From assembly GCF_001514145.1 (NCBI RefSeq), contig NZ_KQ948682.1, forward strand, positions 32,934 through 96,933: a stretch of DNA of 64,000 nt, written 5' to 3'. Source of the DNA: Streptomyces canus (GTDB lineage: Bacteria; Actinomycetota; Actinomycetes; Streptomycetales; Streptomycetaceae). A model generated the notes under the pieces. It was not told the DNA's origin and did not search any database. It saw only the letters and a list, made by a program, of their open reading frames with translations. The position numbers and the translations under genes are program-made. Each line of letters starts with the position of its first letter. Position 1 is the stretch's first letter. This document shows positions 18,533-27,364 of the stretch, piece by piece.

Positions 18533-18607
18533 GGTCCTGTGGAGCAGTTTGGAGTGCTCGCCACCCTGTCAAGGTGGAGGCCGCGGGTTCAAATCCCGTC
18601 AGGACCG
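18533..18607 (+). tRNA. tRNA-Asp(GUC), copy 2
   Basis: A 75-nt sequence identical to tRNA-Asp copy 1 (14191-14265). A possible promoter is TTCGAC (18461) with TACAGT (18486), spaced 19 bp. Confidence 0.96.
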
Positions 18608-18620
18608 CAGTTGGAAGTCA

Positions 18621-18650
18621 GGCCCGCATCCCGGGAACGGGGAGCGGGCC
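18621..18650 (+). terminator. Terminator after tRNA-Asp copy 2
   Basis: ggcccgc (18621) pairs with gcgggcc (18644), extended by an imperfect inner stem, and is followed by ttcttcgtgtgt. Confidence 0.75.
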
Positions 18651-18817
18651 TTCTTCGTGTGTGTACGCCGGGTCCAGGCAAGCTCTCAGACTGTCCGACG
18701 CTTGAGCACGAGGCCGTGCGTGAGGTGCCGGCGGCGTCCACGCCATCTTGACGGCGTCGCGTCGCACCGGTACCCAGAAACCAGGCCCCCGTTCCCAGCG
18801 GAGCCCGGAGGTGGCGT

Positions 18818-19009
18818 ATGGCGGCAACGGCCAGGCACGAGACGCGGGCACTGTTGCGCGCACACCTGGCGGCCGCGTCGTCGTACCGGCATCTGACCCG
18901 CCATTGCCCGATCTGCCACCGCCTGTTGCGGCTGGCGATGGATTCCGCCCCAGGGACCGCGCCGGCCCCGGACGAGGCCGTCGAGGACGAAAGCCCCTCC
19001 CCGGCGTGA
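18818..19009 (+). CDS. Small DUF6274-like protein with a Cys/His knuckle
   Basis: A 63-residue protein starting at an ATG preceded by CGGAGGTGGCGT. It contains SYRHLTRHCPICHRLLRLAM, in which the CPIC plus neighbouring His residues look like half of a zinc-binding site, and ends in an acidic tail (DEAVEDESPSPA). I recall this family (DUF6274) beside bldC in many Streptomyces; its function is unknown. It is convergent with bldC. Confidence 0.75.
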   Translation: MAATARHETRALLRAHLAAASSYRHLTRHCPICHRLLRLAMDSAPGTAPAPDEAVEDESPSPA

Positions 19010-19290
19010 CCCTCGACCCCAACCCCCGCCCCACCGACGGGAGTCCGGGACGCGTGCCTCCTTTAGCGCACGGGAGTCAGGGGTAACAAGGACTCTGGCA
19101 TGTGACGGGAGTCACCGCATGAGTTTCTGAAACCGTGGAACTTACCCCTCCCCTACAACAGGTCAATTTAATATGTGCAATTGCACTCTCGTTCGCACGC
19201 CTGCCAGGGGCCCCTCACAGGAGATCCGACACCCCTCCCCAGACTCCGACAAGCCCGCTCACAGGGCTGCCGATCGCCCATCCTGCACGC

Positions 19291-19332
19291 ACAAAAAAGA
19301 TCGCGCTGGACTCGGCGGAGTCCAGCGCGATC
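19291..19332 (-). terminator. Canonical intrinsic terminator of bldC
   Basis: A perfect 15-bp stem (19299-19313 with 19318-19332) around a GGCG-type loop, followed on the minus strand by a run of six T. It is the clearest rho-independent terminator in the window, about 115 bp past the bldC stop. Confidence 0.93.
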
Positions 19333-19446
19333 GACGACGAGGTGGAGAATGGGCCCTGTTGGGGCAGGACCCGCGTCGCTTGGAGCCAGGGTTCGGGCAG
19401 CGCGGCCAACTGGGGGGCCAGCCGGTTTGCCCGGTTATTCAGTTGT

Positions 19447-19653
19447 TCAGGCCTCGCTGCGCTGCTGCGGGATGCCCGCGAGCAGAGCGCGGACCTCGGC
19501 CTCGCGGTAACGGCGGTGCCCGCCGAGCGTACGGATCGACGTGAGCTTGCCGGCCTTCGCCCACCGCGTGACCGTCTTCGGGTCCACGCGGAACATCGTG
19601 GCGACCTCAGCCGGGGTCAGCAGCGGCTCGGCATCAGGGGTGCGAGCGGTCAT
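19447..19653 (-). CDS. bldC: Developmental regulator BldC
   Basis: A 68-residue MerR-like winged helix DNA-binding protein: MTARTPDAEPLLTPAEVATM, then DPKTVTRWAKAGKLTSIRT and the wing GGHRRYREAEVRALL. It lacks the dimerisation and effector domains of true MerR proteins and binds DNA as head-to-tail oligomers. In Streptomyces it represses the switch from vegetative growth to development and antibiotic production. The sequence appears to be the highly conserved BldC of the genus. Independent transcription is supported by the terminator downstream and a long non-coding region upstream. Confidence 0.97.
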   Translation of the reverse strand: MTARTPDAEPLLTPAEVATMFRVDPKTVTRWAKAGKLTSIRTLGGHRRYREAEVRALLAGIPQQRSEA

Positions 19654-20167
19654 GAGCGGCCTCCTCGGGAGAACCGATCGTTCTCGGTTCTTTCCTCTAA
19701 ATTCTGCACCTTGACCCGCGTTGCCCGAAATGGCGGATGCGGGTCGAGTCGGTTATAGGACGAACGGCTTGTCCTCGGCACTACAACTACACCATCCGTC
19801 CAGCCGCGTCGGCCAAACCGATGGAATTGCCCCCCAGGTGTTCATCGGCGACGGAAGCCGATGGACCATGCCATAGCGGACAGTCACGCCACTGTGACGA
19901 TCAGTCACAGAGCGATCAGGAGTCACCAGACCCCCCAAAGCGGAACCTCCCCCGGGCCCCTTGTCCTATTTTGGCACGAGGAGGGGCAAGAGATGCAAGA
20001 GCCGGGTACGTGCGGTCCGTCACGCTTGACACTCCGTGAGGTGTACGCCCGGATCGGGACCTACGTCCCCTTGTCGGTGAGACTTCAGGGGAAGCTGACA
20101 CCTTGAGCGAGGACGAAACCCCAAAACGGGCGTCAGGTCAAACGCCAGTTCGTGACATGGCGCACAT
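19654..20167. other. Non-coding region upstream of bldC
   Basis: About 510 bp without a supported gene. It contains the bldC promoter and leader (a GAGGAGGCC-like ribosome-binding site just before bldC) and A/T-richer stretches near 19670-19790. It separates bldC from the downstream end of the conserved hypothetical gene at 20168. Confidence 0.5.
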
Positions 20168-21010
20168 TCAGTTCGCCGAGCGCCGGTCCCTGATGCCCCG
20201 CCAGCGCTCCACGAGCCGCCCGTAGGCCTCGCCCGCCGCGGCCCCGTCGCCGTGCCTGAGCGCCTCGATGCCCTCGGCCACGTCCGCCGCCGAGTGGTCG
20301 TCCTCCAGCTCGCCCGGCGGCAGCACATGCACCAGACCGCCGTAGTCGAGCTCGACCAGCGAGCGCGGATGGAACTCCTCCAGCCAGCGCCCCACGTCGA
20401 TCAGACCGTCGATGAGCGGTCCCTCGTCGATGGCGTCCTTGAGGGCCCGCAGACCCCGAGCCACACGCCGCCGGGCCTGCACCATGGGCGTCCGGTAGCG
20501 CAGCATCGGCGGGATCTCACCGGAACCCTTGTCGAAGCGCCGCTCCTCGTCGGAGACGAGCACGAACCAGTTCAGCGGCACCTGCCAGGTCGCGGTGCGG
20601 ATCCAGGGCCGGGCGTCCGGGTTCCGGGCGAGCCAGCGCTCGTAGTCCTGGGCGGTCTGGCGGCGTACGACCTCGGGCAGCACCGCGTCGAGGACCGGCC
20701 CCGGCAGCTCCTCCCCGAGCTCCTCCAGGGCCAGCCAGCCGCGCAGCCGAGTGCGCCACGGGCACACGCACACCACGCCGTCCACGTCGAGCACGAAGGC
20801 GTCGCTGCTCTCGTGCACCGGCACCGGGACCGGCGGGGTGGGCACCAGGTCGGCCAGGGAGCGACGCAGTTCGTCCTGGTACGACGGACGCTCCGGGCGG
20901 CGGGCGTAACGGGCCCAGTGACTGCGCTCGGGCTCGGGGAAGGCGGCCAGCGGTTCGTACACGCGCAGATAGGTCGCGTACGGGACGATCACCGAGGACA
21001 CCTTGGGCAC
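20168..21010 (-). CDS. Conserved Streptomyces hypothetical protein between bldC and vdh
   Basis: A 280-residue soluble protein, start GTG at 21010 (PKVSSVIVPYATYLRVYEPL). I recognise it as the conserved neighbour of vdh and bldC in Streptomyces but know no function. Visible features are an Arg-rich stretch near 30-45, the block DAFVLDVDGVVCVCPWRTRL, a Trp-rich middle (RTATWQVPLNWFVLV) and a repeated-helix-like C-terminus. No catalytic motif, membrane segment or DNA-binding motif is evident. The DVDGVV string recalls HAD-type phosphatases, but the rest of that fold's motifs are absent. It is divergent from vdh, with about 220 bp between the starts. Confidence 0.8.
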   Translation of the reverse strand: MPKVSSVIVPYATYLRVYEPLAAFPEPERSHWARYARRPERPSYQDELRRSLADLVPTPPVPVPVHESSDAFVLDVDGVVCVCPWRTRLRGWLALEELGEELPGPVLDAVLPEVVRRQTAQDYERWLARNPDARPWIRTATWQVPLNWFVLVSDEERRFDKGSGEIPPMLRYRTPMVQARRRVARGLRALKDAIDEGPLIDGLIDVGRWLEEFHPRSLVELDYGGLVHVLPPGELEDDHSAADVAEGIEALRHGDGAAAGEAYGRLVERWRGIRDRRSAN

Positions 21011-21232
21011 GCCTGCTCTCTCCCCCGCCGCCTGCCGGGAAAACCTGCGAAACCCGCACACAAACGTGCGGGAAAACTATGCAAATCGTCGCACGCCCGT
21101 CCCCCGGGAGGAGGTGATCCTGAGCACTGCACGGTCATGGGCCGCCACAAGCCCTAATCTCGTGCTCACAGGTCCCGCCACCCTTACGGGCGCCTGTGTC
21201 CCATCGCCGCAATGTACCCAGGAGTCACCACA

Positions 21233-22333
21233 GTGACCGACGTAACCGGCGCCGCTGCCGACGTGCTGCACACCCTGTTCCACTCGGACCAGGGCGGCCA
21301 TGAGCAGGTCGTGCTCTGCCAGGACCGCAAGAGCGGCCTCAAGGCCGTCATCGCCCTCCACTCCACCGCGCTCGGCCCCGCCCTCGGCGGGACCCGCTTC
21401 TACCCGTACGCGAGCGAGCAGGAGGCCGTCGCCGACGCGCTGAACCTCGCGCGCGGGATGTCGTACAAGAACGCCATGGCCGGGCTCGGCCACGGCGGCG
21501 GCAAGGCCGTGATCATCGGCGACCCGGAGCGCGACAAGAGCGAGGACCTGCTCCTCGCCTACGGCCGCTTCGTGGCCTCGCTCGGCGGCCGCTACGTCAC
21601 CGCGTGCGACGTCGGCACGTACGTCGCCGACATGGACGTCGTCGCACGCGAGTGCCGCTGGACCACCGGCCGCTCCCCCGAGAACGGCGGCGCCGGCGAC
21701 TCCTCCGTCCTCACCGCCTTCGGCGTCTACCAGGGCATGCGGGCCAGCGCACAGCACCTGTGGGGCGACCCCTCGCTGCGTGACCGCAGGATCGGCGTCG
21801 CGGGCGTCGGCAAGGTCGGGCACCACCTGGTGGAGCACCTCGTCGAGGAGGGCGCCGAGGTCCTGATCACGGACGTACGCCAGGAGGCCGTGGAGCGGAT
21901 CGCCGGCCGGCACCCCTCCGTCTCCCCCGTCGCCGACACCGGCACGCTGATCCGGACCGAGGGTCTCGACATCTACGCCCCCTGCGCGCTCGGCGGAGCC
22001 CTGAACGACGTCTCCGTGCCCGCGCTGACCGCGAGGATCGTCTGCGGGGCCGCCAACAACCAGCTAGAGCACCCGGGCGTGGAGAAGGACCTCGCCGACC
22101 GCGGGATCCTCTACGCGCCGGACTACGTGGTGAACGCCGGAGGGGTCATCCAGGTCGCCGACGAACTGCACGGGTTCGACTTCGAACGGTGCCGGGCGAA
22201 GGCCGCGAAGATCTTCGACACCACCCTGACGATCTTCGCACGTGCGAAGGAAGACGGGATTCCGCCGGCCGCCGCGGCCGACCGGATCGCCGAGCAGCGG
22301 ATGCACGAGGCGGCCACGAAACCGGTGCGCTGA
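21233..22333 (+). CDS. vdh: Valine (Leu/Phe/Val-type) dehydrogenase
   Basis: A 366-residue NAD-dependent amino acid dehydrogenase that oxidatively deaminates L-valine to 2-ketoisovalerate, feeding branched-chain precursors to fatty acids and polyketides. Signatures are LGPALGGTRFYPY, MSYKNAMAGLGHGGGKAVI (catalytic lysine region, residues 77-95), and the Rossmann motif GVAGVGKVGHHLVEHL near 185. The NAD-domain end CGAANNQLEHP and APDYVVNAGGVI follow. The GTG at 21233 (VTDVTGAAADVLH) has AGGAG nine bases upstream and matches the known Streptomyces N-terminus. Confidence 0.96.
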   Translation: MTDVTGAAADVLHTLFHSDQGGHEQVVLCQDRKSGLKAVIALHSTALGPALGGTRFYPYASEQEAVADALNLARGMSYKNAMAGLGHGGGKAVIIGDPERDKSEDLLLAYGRFVASLGGRYVTACDVGTYVADMDVVARECRWTTGRSPENGGAGDSSVLTAFGVYQGMRASAQHLWGDPSLRDRRIGVAGVGKVGHHLVEHLVEEGAEVLITDVRQEAVERIAGRHPSVSPVADTGTLIRTEGLDIYAPCALGGALNDVSVPALTARIVCGAANNQLEHPGVEKDLADRGILYAPDYVVNAGGVIQVADELHGFDFERCRAKAAKIFDTTLTIFARAKEDGIPPAAAADRIAEQRMHEAATKPVR

Positions 22334-22614
22334 CGTTTGACCGGTACCCGTCGGCGCACACTTAGAGAGAACTCTCACGTTCGTCGGCGGGTCGGCCGCG
22401 AAGAAGTGGTTAAAATCGCGGTTGACCAGCGGGGACGGGGCTCCCCGAGGGTTCTGGGCCAGGGCACGTGCTGCGGGCGACGTACCGTATGGGCGTGGGC
22501 TCAGGTACCGTGGAAGCCCTACGGACCGGTCTCTCTGCGGAGAGTCCGTTCTAGATCATGAACGCGTGTCAAGACTCTGGGGCCACCGAGCCCCGTATTC
22601 GAGGGGGTCGAGCC

Positions 22615-22866
22615 ATGGGGCGCGGCCGGGCAAAGGCCAAGCAGACGAAGGTCGCCCGCCAGCTGAAGTACAGCAGCGGCGGGACTGACCTGTCGCGTCT
22701 GGCCAATGAGCTGGGCGCTTCGACTTCGAGTCAGCCGCCGAATGGCGAGCCGTTCGAAGACGACGACGAGGAAGACGACCCGTACGCCCAGTACGCGGAT
22801 CTCTACAACGACGACGAGGACGAGGACGACGAGTCCGGTCCTGCGTCTCAACGCCGCGGAGCTTGA
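22615..22866 (+). CDS. DUF3073 domain protein
   Basis: An 83-residue actinobacterial protein. The basic N-terminus (MGRGRAKAKQTKVARQLKY) is the DUF3073 hallmark, followed by a strongly acidic C-terminal half (DDDEEDDPYAQYADLYND). The ATG at 22615 follows GAGGGGGTCGAGCC. Function is unknown; the charge split suggests nucleic acid or ribosome association. A long leader precedes it and a hairpin terminator closes the unit. Confidence 0.9.
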   Translation: MGRGRAKAKQTKVARQLKYSSGGTDLSRLANELGASTSSQPPNGEPFEDDDEEDDPYAQYADLYNDDEDEDDESGPASQRRGA

Positions 22867-22883
22867 CGACCCAGCTGTGCGTT

Positions 22884-22921
22884 AACCCGGTCCGGGGTGG
22901 TCCACACCACCGGACCGGGTT
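22884..22921. terminator. Hairpin terminator between DUF3073 and purM
   Basis: aacccggtcc (22884) pairs with ggaccgggtt (22912), with further imperfect pairing inside, followed by TTTG on the plus strand. It lies between convergent DUF3073 and purM and may serve both. Confidence 0.85.
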
Positions 22922-22941
22922 TTGCGCTGCCTGTCGGTTCC

Positions 22942-24006
22942 TCAGGCGTAGTCACCGACGAGCTCGGCACCCGTGGTGTGGTCACCGCGATCCGTGATCT
23001 CGCCCGCGACCCATGACTCGACCCCGCGGTCGGCCAGGGTGGCCAGGGCGACGTCCGCCGACTCCTCGGGCACGATCGCGATCATGCCGACGCCCATGTT
23101 CAGGGTCTTCTCCAGCTCCAGGCGCTCGACCTGACCGGTCCTGCCGACGAGGTCGAAGACCGGGCCCGGGGTCCAGGTGGTGCGGTCCACGACGGCGTGC
23201 AGGCCGTCGGGGATCACACGGGCCAGGTTGGCCGCCAGACCGCCGCCGGTGACGTGCGAGAAGGCGTGCACCTGGGCCGTGCGGATCAGGGCCAGGCAGT
23301 CCAGTGAGTAGATCTTGGTGGGCTCCAGGAGCTCCTCGCCGAGGGTGCGGCCGAGTTCGTCGATCCGGGCGTCCAGGGCGAAGCCCGCCTGGTTCAGGAG
23401 CACATGCCGCACGAGCGAGTACCCGTTCGAGTGAAGACCCGAGGCCGCCATGGCGATGACCGCGTCACCCTTACGGATGCGATCCGCGCCGAGCAGCCGG
23501 TCGGCCTCCACGACACCCGTACCGGCGCCGGCGACGTCGAAGTCGTCCGGGCCGAGCAGACCCGGGTGCTCGGCCGTCTCGCCGCCCACCAGGGCGCAGC
23601 CGGCGAGCACACAGCCCTCGGCGATGCCCTTGACGATCGCGGCGACCCGCTCGGGGTGGACCTTGCCGACGCAGATGTAGTCGGTCATGAACAGCGGCTC
23701 GGCGCCGCACACCACGATGTCGTCCATGACCATCGCGACCAGGTCGTGGCCGATGGTGTCGTAGACGCCCAGCTGGCGCGCGATGTCGACCTTGGTGCCC
23801 ACGCCGTCGGTGGCGGAGGCGAGCAGGGGACGCTCGTAGCGCTTGAGGGCGGAGGCGTCGAAGAGGCCGGCGAAACCGCCGAGGCCGCCGAGGACCTCGG
23901 GGCGCTGGGTCTTCTTCACCCACTCCTTCATCAGCTCTACGGCGCGGTCGCCCGCCTCGATGTCGACGCCCGCGGCTGCGTAGCTGGCACCAGTTGTCTC
24001 AGACAT
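22942..24006 (-). CDS. purM: Phosphoribosylformylglycinamidine cyclo-ligase (AIR synthetase)
   Basis: A 354-residue enzyme of the fifth step of de novo purine synthesis, closing FGAM to AIR with ATP. Family motifs are SYAAAGVDIEAGD at the start, LLASATDGVGTKVDIA, HDLVAMVMDDIVVCGAEPLF, the Gly-rich GCALVGGETAEHPG and HVTGGGLAANLARV. The ATG at 24006 lies 45 bp downstream of the purF stop codon. The two genes are co-oriented and probably co-transcribed. Confidence 0.98.
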   Translation of the reverse strand: MSETTGASYAAAGVDIEAGDRAVELMKEWVKKTQRPEVLGGLGGFAGLFDASALKRYERPLLASATDGVGTKVDIARQLGVYDTIGHDLVAMVMDDIVVCGAEPLFMTDYICVGKVHPERVAAIVKGIAEGCVLAGCALVGGETAEHPGLLGPDDFDVAGAGTGVVEADRLLGADRIRKGDAVIAMAASGLHSNGYSLVRHVLLNQAGFALDARIDELGRTLGEELLEPTKIYSLDCLALIRTAQVHAFSHVTGGGLAANLARVIPDGLHAVVDRTTWTPGPVFDLVGRTGQVERLELEKTLNMGVGMIAIVPEESADVALATLADRGVESWVAGEITDRGDHTTGAELVGDYA

Positions 24007-24051
24007 GGCAGTAGAGAACCTTCGTGTCGTACGGCAGGTATGACGGGCTGC

Positions 24052-25578
24052 CTACGGGCGACGGATCGCGTCGGCCGCGGCCGTGGCGGCGGGCCCTGCG
24101 GCCAGCTCGGTCTCCAGGAGCTGCTTGCCGAGCAGCTCGGGGTCCGGGAGCTCCATCGGGTACTCGCCGTCGAAGCAGGCGCGGCAGAGGTTCGGCTTGG
24201 CGATGGTGGTCGCCTCGATCATGCCGTCGATGGAGATGTACGCCAGGGAGTCGGCGCCGAGCGAGGTGCCGATCTCGTCGATGGTCATGCCGTTGGCGAT
24301 GAGCTCGGCGCGGGTGGCGAAGTCGATGCCGAAGAAGCAGGGCCACTTCACGGGGGGCGAGGAGATCCGGATGTGGACCTCGGCGGCGCCCGCCTCGCGG
24401 AGCATGCGAACCAGGGCGCGCTGGGTGTTGCCGCGGACGATCGAGTCGTCGACGACGACCAGACGCTTGCCCTTGATGACTTCCTTGAGCGGGTTCAGCT
24501 TCAGGCGGATGCCGAGCTGGCGAATGGTCTGGGAGGGCTGGATGAACGTACGGCCGACGTAGGCGTTCTTCACCAGGCCCGCGCCGAAGGGGATGCCGGA
24601 GGCTTCCGCGTAGCCGATGGCCGCCGGGGTGCCCGATTCCGGGGTCGCTATGACCAGGTCGGCGTCGACGGGCGCTTCCTTGGCGAGCTTGCGGCCCATC
24701 TCCACGCGGGAGAGGTACACGTTCCGGCCGGCGATGTCGGTGTCGGGGCGCGCCAGATAGACGTACTCGAAGACACAGCCCTTGGGCTTCGCTTCCGCGA
24801 ATCGGGAGGTGCGCAGGCCGTTCTCGTCGATGGCGACGAACTCGCCCGGCTCGATCTCGCGGACGTAGCTCGCGCCGCAGATGTCGAGGGCGGCGGACTC
24901 GGAGGCGACGACCCAGCCGCGCTCCAGGCGGCCGAGGACCAGCGGGCGGATGCCCTGCGGGTCGCGGGCGGCGTAGAGGGTGTGCTCGTCCATGAAGACG
25001 AGGGAGAAGGCGCCGCGCACCTTCGGGAGGACGGAGTGGGCCGCCTCCTCGATGGTCAGGGGCTTGCCGTCCTCGTCGACCTGGGCCGCGAGGAGCGCGG
25101 TGAGCAGGTCGGTGTCGTTGGTGGCGGCCACACGCGGGCTGCGGCCCTCCTGCTTGGGCAGGTCGGCGACCATCTCGGCGAGCTGCGCCGTGTTGACCAG
25201 GTTGCCGTTGTGGCCGAGCGCGATGGAACCGTGCGCGGTGGCACGGAATGTCGGCTGGGCATTCTCCCAGGTGGAGGCACCAGTGGTCGAGTAGCGGGCG
25301 TGACCGACCGCAAGGTGACCCTGGAGCGAACCGAGAGAGGTCTCGTCGAAGACCTGGGAAACGAGGCCCATGTCCTTGAAGACGAGGATCTGGGAGCCAT
25401 TGCTGACCGCGATTCCCGCGGATTCCTGGCCCCGATGCTGGAGGGCGTAGAGCCCGAAGTACGTGAGCTTGGCGACCTCTTCGCCCGGAGCCCAGACACC
25501 GAAGACGCCACAAGCGTCCTGGGGGCCCTTCTCACCGGGGAGCAGGTCGTGGTTGAGTCGTCCGTCACCACGTGGCAC
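24052..25578 (-). CDS. purF: Amidophosphoribosyltransferase (glutamine PRPP amidotransferase)
   Basis: A 508-residue enzyme of the first committed purine step, PRPP plus glutamine to phosphoribosylamine. A short propeptide (to about residue 22) precedes the nucleophile Cys23 (DACGVFGVWAPGEEV), as in the [4Fe-4S] class of PurF. GHARYSTTG and GHNGNLVN mark the glutaminase domain; VVVDDSIVRGNTQ is the PRPP loop. Cysteines in the C-terminal region (CFFGIDF, LCRACFDGEYP) fit the iron-sulfur ligands. The start is a GTG. It is followed closely by purM. Confidence 0.98.
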   Translation of the reverse strand: MPRGDGRLNHDLLPGEKGPQDACGVFGVWAPGEEVAKLTYFGLYALQHRGQESAGIAVSNGSQILVFKDMGLVSQVFDETSLGSLQGHLAVGHARYSTTGASTWENAQPTFRATAHGSIALGHNGNLVNTAQLAEMVADLPKQEGRSPRVAATNDTDLLTALLAAQVDEDGKPLTIEEAAHSVLPKVRGAFSLVFMDEHTLYAARDPQGIRPLVLGRLERGWVVASESAALDICGASYVREIEPGEFVAIDENGLRTSRFAEAKPKGCVFEYVYLARPDTDIAGRNVYLSRVEMGRKLAKEAPVDADLVIATPESGTPAAIGYAEASGIPFGAGLVKNAYVGRTFIQPSQTIRQLGIRLKLNPLKEVIKGKRLVVVDDSIVRGNTQRALVRMLREAGAAEVHIRISSPPVKWPCFFGIDFATRAELIANGMTIDEIGTSLGADSLAYISIDGMIEATTIAKPNLCRACFDGEYPMELPDPELLGKQLLETELAAGPAATAAADAIRRP

Positions 25579-25635
25579 GGCTCCGAGTGTAGGCGAGATC
25601 GACCACTGGTCCGAATTCGTGGAGAGTGGGCTTTC

Positions 25636-26430
25636 TTACTCCACGTGGGCCGTAACGCTCTCGCCGGAGGCATCGGTGATCTTCAGGGAATCCTGTTTCT
25701 GCTGGTAGGAGACCTTGCCGGAGAGGATTTCGGCGAGCTCGCGCTCGGCCTTCATCACCGGGCCCTCACACATCATGCGCGTGGTCGCGAGGCGCCCGAA
25801 CTCGATGGTGCCGTCCTTGACGGTGGCCCTGCCGTTGAAGGTGTTGCAGCCGAGGCTGCCGGTGACGGTGTTGTTCCTGGTGAGGGTGAGGTAGGCGGTC
25901 TCGCCGAGGGACCAGCGAGTGCCCTTGAGGGCGGGGGCCTTCTCCTCGCGCAGGGTGATGGTGTCGTTCTGCGGGCTGGTCAGCGTGAGGGTCCTGGCAC
26001 CTGACGGCCCCTTCAGCTCGGCCTCGAGGTCGTTGTCGAAGACGCCGACGAACTTCTCCTCGAACCTCCCCAGCGCCCCTCCGCAGCCGATGAGTGTCAT
26101 GGCGAGGTCGGAGACCTTCACGGTGTCGCCCTGGATGTCCACATCCGCACCGATGCTGTTGCAGCCCACGGAACCACCGGACGTCCCGCCGCCGACGTCC
26201 GGTTCGGCGGCGCCGGGCTTGAAGTCGATGTGGGCGTGCCTGCGAGCACCCTTCTCGGGCAGGACGTAGTCCTTGCCGTCGACGGTGACCTTCCGGGGCA
26301 CCCAGGAGGTGTCCGCGATGGTGGAGACGTCCTCGGTCCCGGTCCCCACGGTCTCCGTGCCACAGGCGGCCAGGACGGTGGTCCCGGCCAGGGCTGCGGC
26401 CGCGTACTTGGCGTGTGTCGTCCGCTTCAT
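25636..26430 (-). CDS. META-domain lipoprotein
   Basis: A 264-residue exported lipoprotein. The signal has core AAALAGTTVLAAC with lipidated Cys23. Two META/HslJ-like domains follow, each with a paired-cysteine motif: GCNSIGADV ... IGCGG in the first and GCNTFNGRA ... MMCEGP in the second. META domains occur in stress-induced envelope proteins such as HslJ; the biochemical role is unknown. The ATG at 26430 is chosen because it opens a typical lipoprotein signal (MKRTTHAKY). It lies 32 bp downstream of the mycothiol-enzyme gene and 57 bp before purF. Confidence 0.9.
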   Translation of the reverse strand: MKRTTHAKYAAAALAGTTVLAACGTETVGTGTEDVSTIADTSWVPRKVTVDGKDYVLPEKGARRHAHIDFKPGAAEPDVGGGTSGGSVGCNSIGADVDIQGDTVKVSDLAMTLIGCGGALGRFEEKFVGVFDNDLEAELKGPSGARTLTLTSPQNDTITLREEKAPALKGTRWSLGETAYLTLTRNNTVTGSLGCNTFNGRATVKDGTIEFGRLATTRMMCEGPVMKAERELAEILSGKVSYQQKQDSLKITDASGESVTAHVE

Positions 26431-26461
26431 GACTCTTTGACGCACGAGCCCCGTGAAGGGT

Positions 26462-27259
26462 TCAGCTCATCAGCGGGAGCAGTCCGCCCAGGTCCGCCCG
26501 ATCCCCGCTCGCGCTGACCTTGGCCGCGTCGAGCGCGTCCTTCCAGGTCAGCCGCCCGGTGGCGAGCCGGATCCAGGTCAGCGGGTCGGTCTCGACGACG
26601 TTCGGCGGGGTGCCGCGGGTGTGCTTCGGCCCCTCGACGCACTGCACGACGGCGTACGGCGGCACCCGCACCTCGGTCGAACCGCCGGGCGCCTTCGCGG
26701 CGAGGGCGTCGGCGAGGAGGCGCGTGCAGGCGGCGAGGGCCTGACGGTCGTAGAGGATGTCGAGGCCGGCGACGGCGGCGCTCAGGTCGTCGGTGTGGAC
26801 GACGAGTTCGACGGTGCGGGTGACCAAATAGTCGGCGAGTGGCAGCGCGCCGGCGTTGGTCTCCAGGAGCCGGGTGCCGGGGTGGGTGTCCAGCAGCTCG
26901 GTCAGGGTCCGGTCGACGTCGGTGAGGTAGGCGTCGAGGTCGGGGTGCCGCTGGGCCAGGCCCCGGGTGAAGTCGGCGATGGCCGCGGAGCTGGCGGAGG
27001 TGGCGAACGGCCAGTCGAGCAGCACGGCGTCCTGCCGCGCGGGCGCGGGCCGGTCCAGGGCCCGGTGGACGGCCGTGACCGCCATCCCGATGTGCGCGAC
27101 CAGCTCCCGTACGGTCCACTCCCCCAGCCGCGTCCGCAGCGCCAGTTGCTCGGGGGTCAACGTGCGTACGGCCTCCCGTACGTTCCCGAGCTGGGCCTGG
27201 ACGGCCGTGCGGATCTTGGCGGGGTCGTAGGCGCGGGCGCGCTTCCTGGCCGTGGGCAT
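26462..27259 (-). CDS. Maleylpyruvate isomerase / sterol-carrier family mycothiol-dependent protein
   Basis: A 265-residue protein. The N-terminal DinB/MDMPI-like four-helix domain includes LGEWTVRELVAHIGMAVTAVH, with the family His in VAHIG, and VELVVHTDDLSAAV supplies a second His. The C-terminal 90 residues look like the sterol-carrier-like domain common in this family (DPLTWIRLATGRLTWKDAL). Members of the family use mycothiol as thiol cofactor; the substrate here is unknown. It is just upstream of the META lipoprotein on the same strand. Confidence 0.88.
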   Translation of the reverse strand: MPTARKRARAYDPAKIRTAVQAQLGNVREAVRTLTPEQLALRTRLGEWTVRELVAHIGMAVTAVHRALDRPAPARQDAVLLDWPFATSASSAAIADFTRGLAQRHPDLDAYLTDVDRTLTELLDTHPGTRLLETNAGALPLADYLVTRTVELVVHTDDLSAAVAGLDILYDRQALAACTRLLADALAAKAPGGSTEVRVPPYAVVQCVEGPKHTRGTPPNVVETDPLTWIRLATGRLTWKDALDAAKVSASGDRADLGGLLPLMS

Positions 27260-27307
27260 GACGGTGAGCCTAGTCGGCGCGGAAGTCGGACATGGAGGGA
27301 AGCCCCG

Positions 27308-27346
27308 CGAAGGCCCCTCCCGTCACAACGACGGGCGGGGCCTTCG
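27308..27346 (-). terminator. Terminator of the purSQL operon
   Basis: A 17-bp stem with one mismatch (27308-27324 with 27330-27346) around acaac, 18 bp past the purL stop. Confidence 0.88.
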
Positions 27347-27364
27347 GAGTCGTACGGCCGCGGC

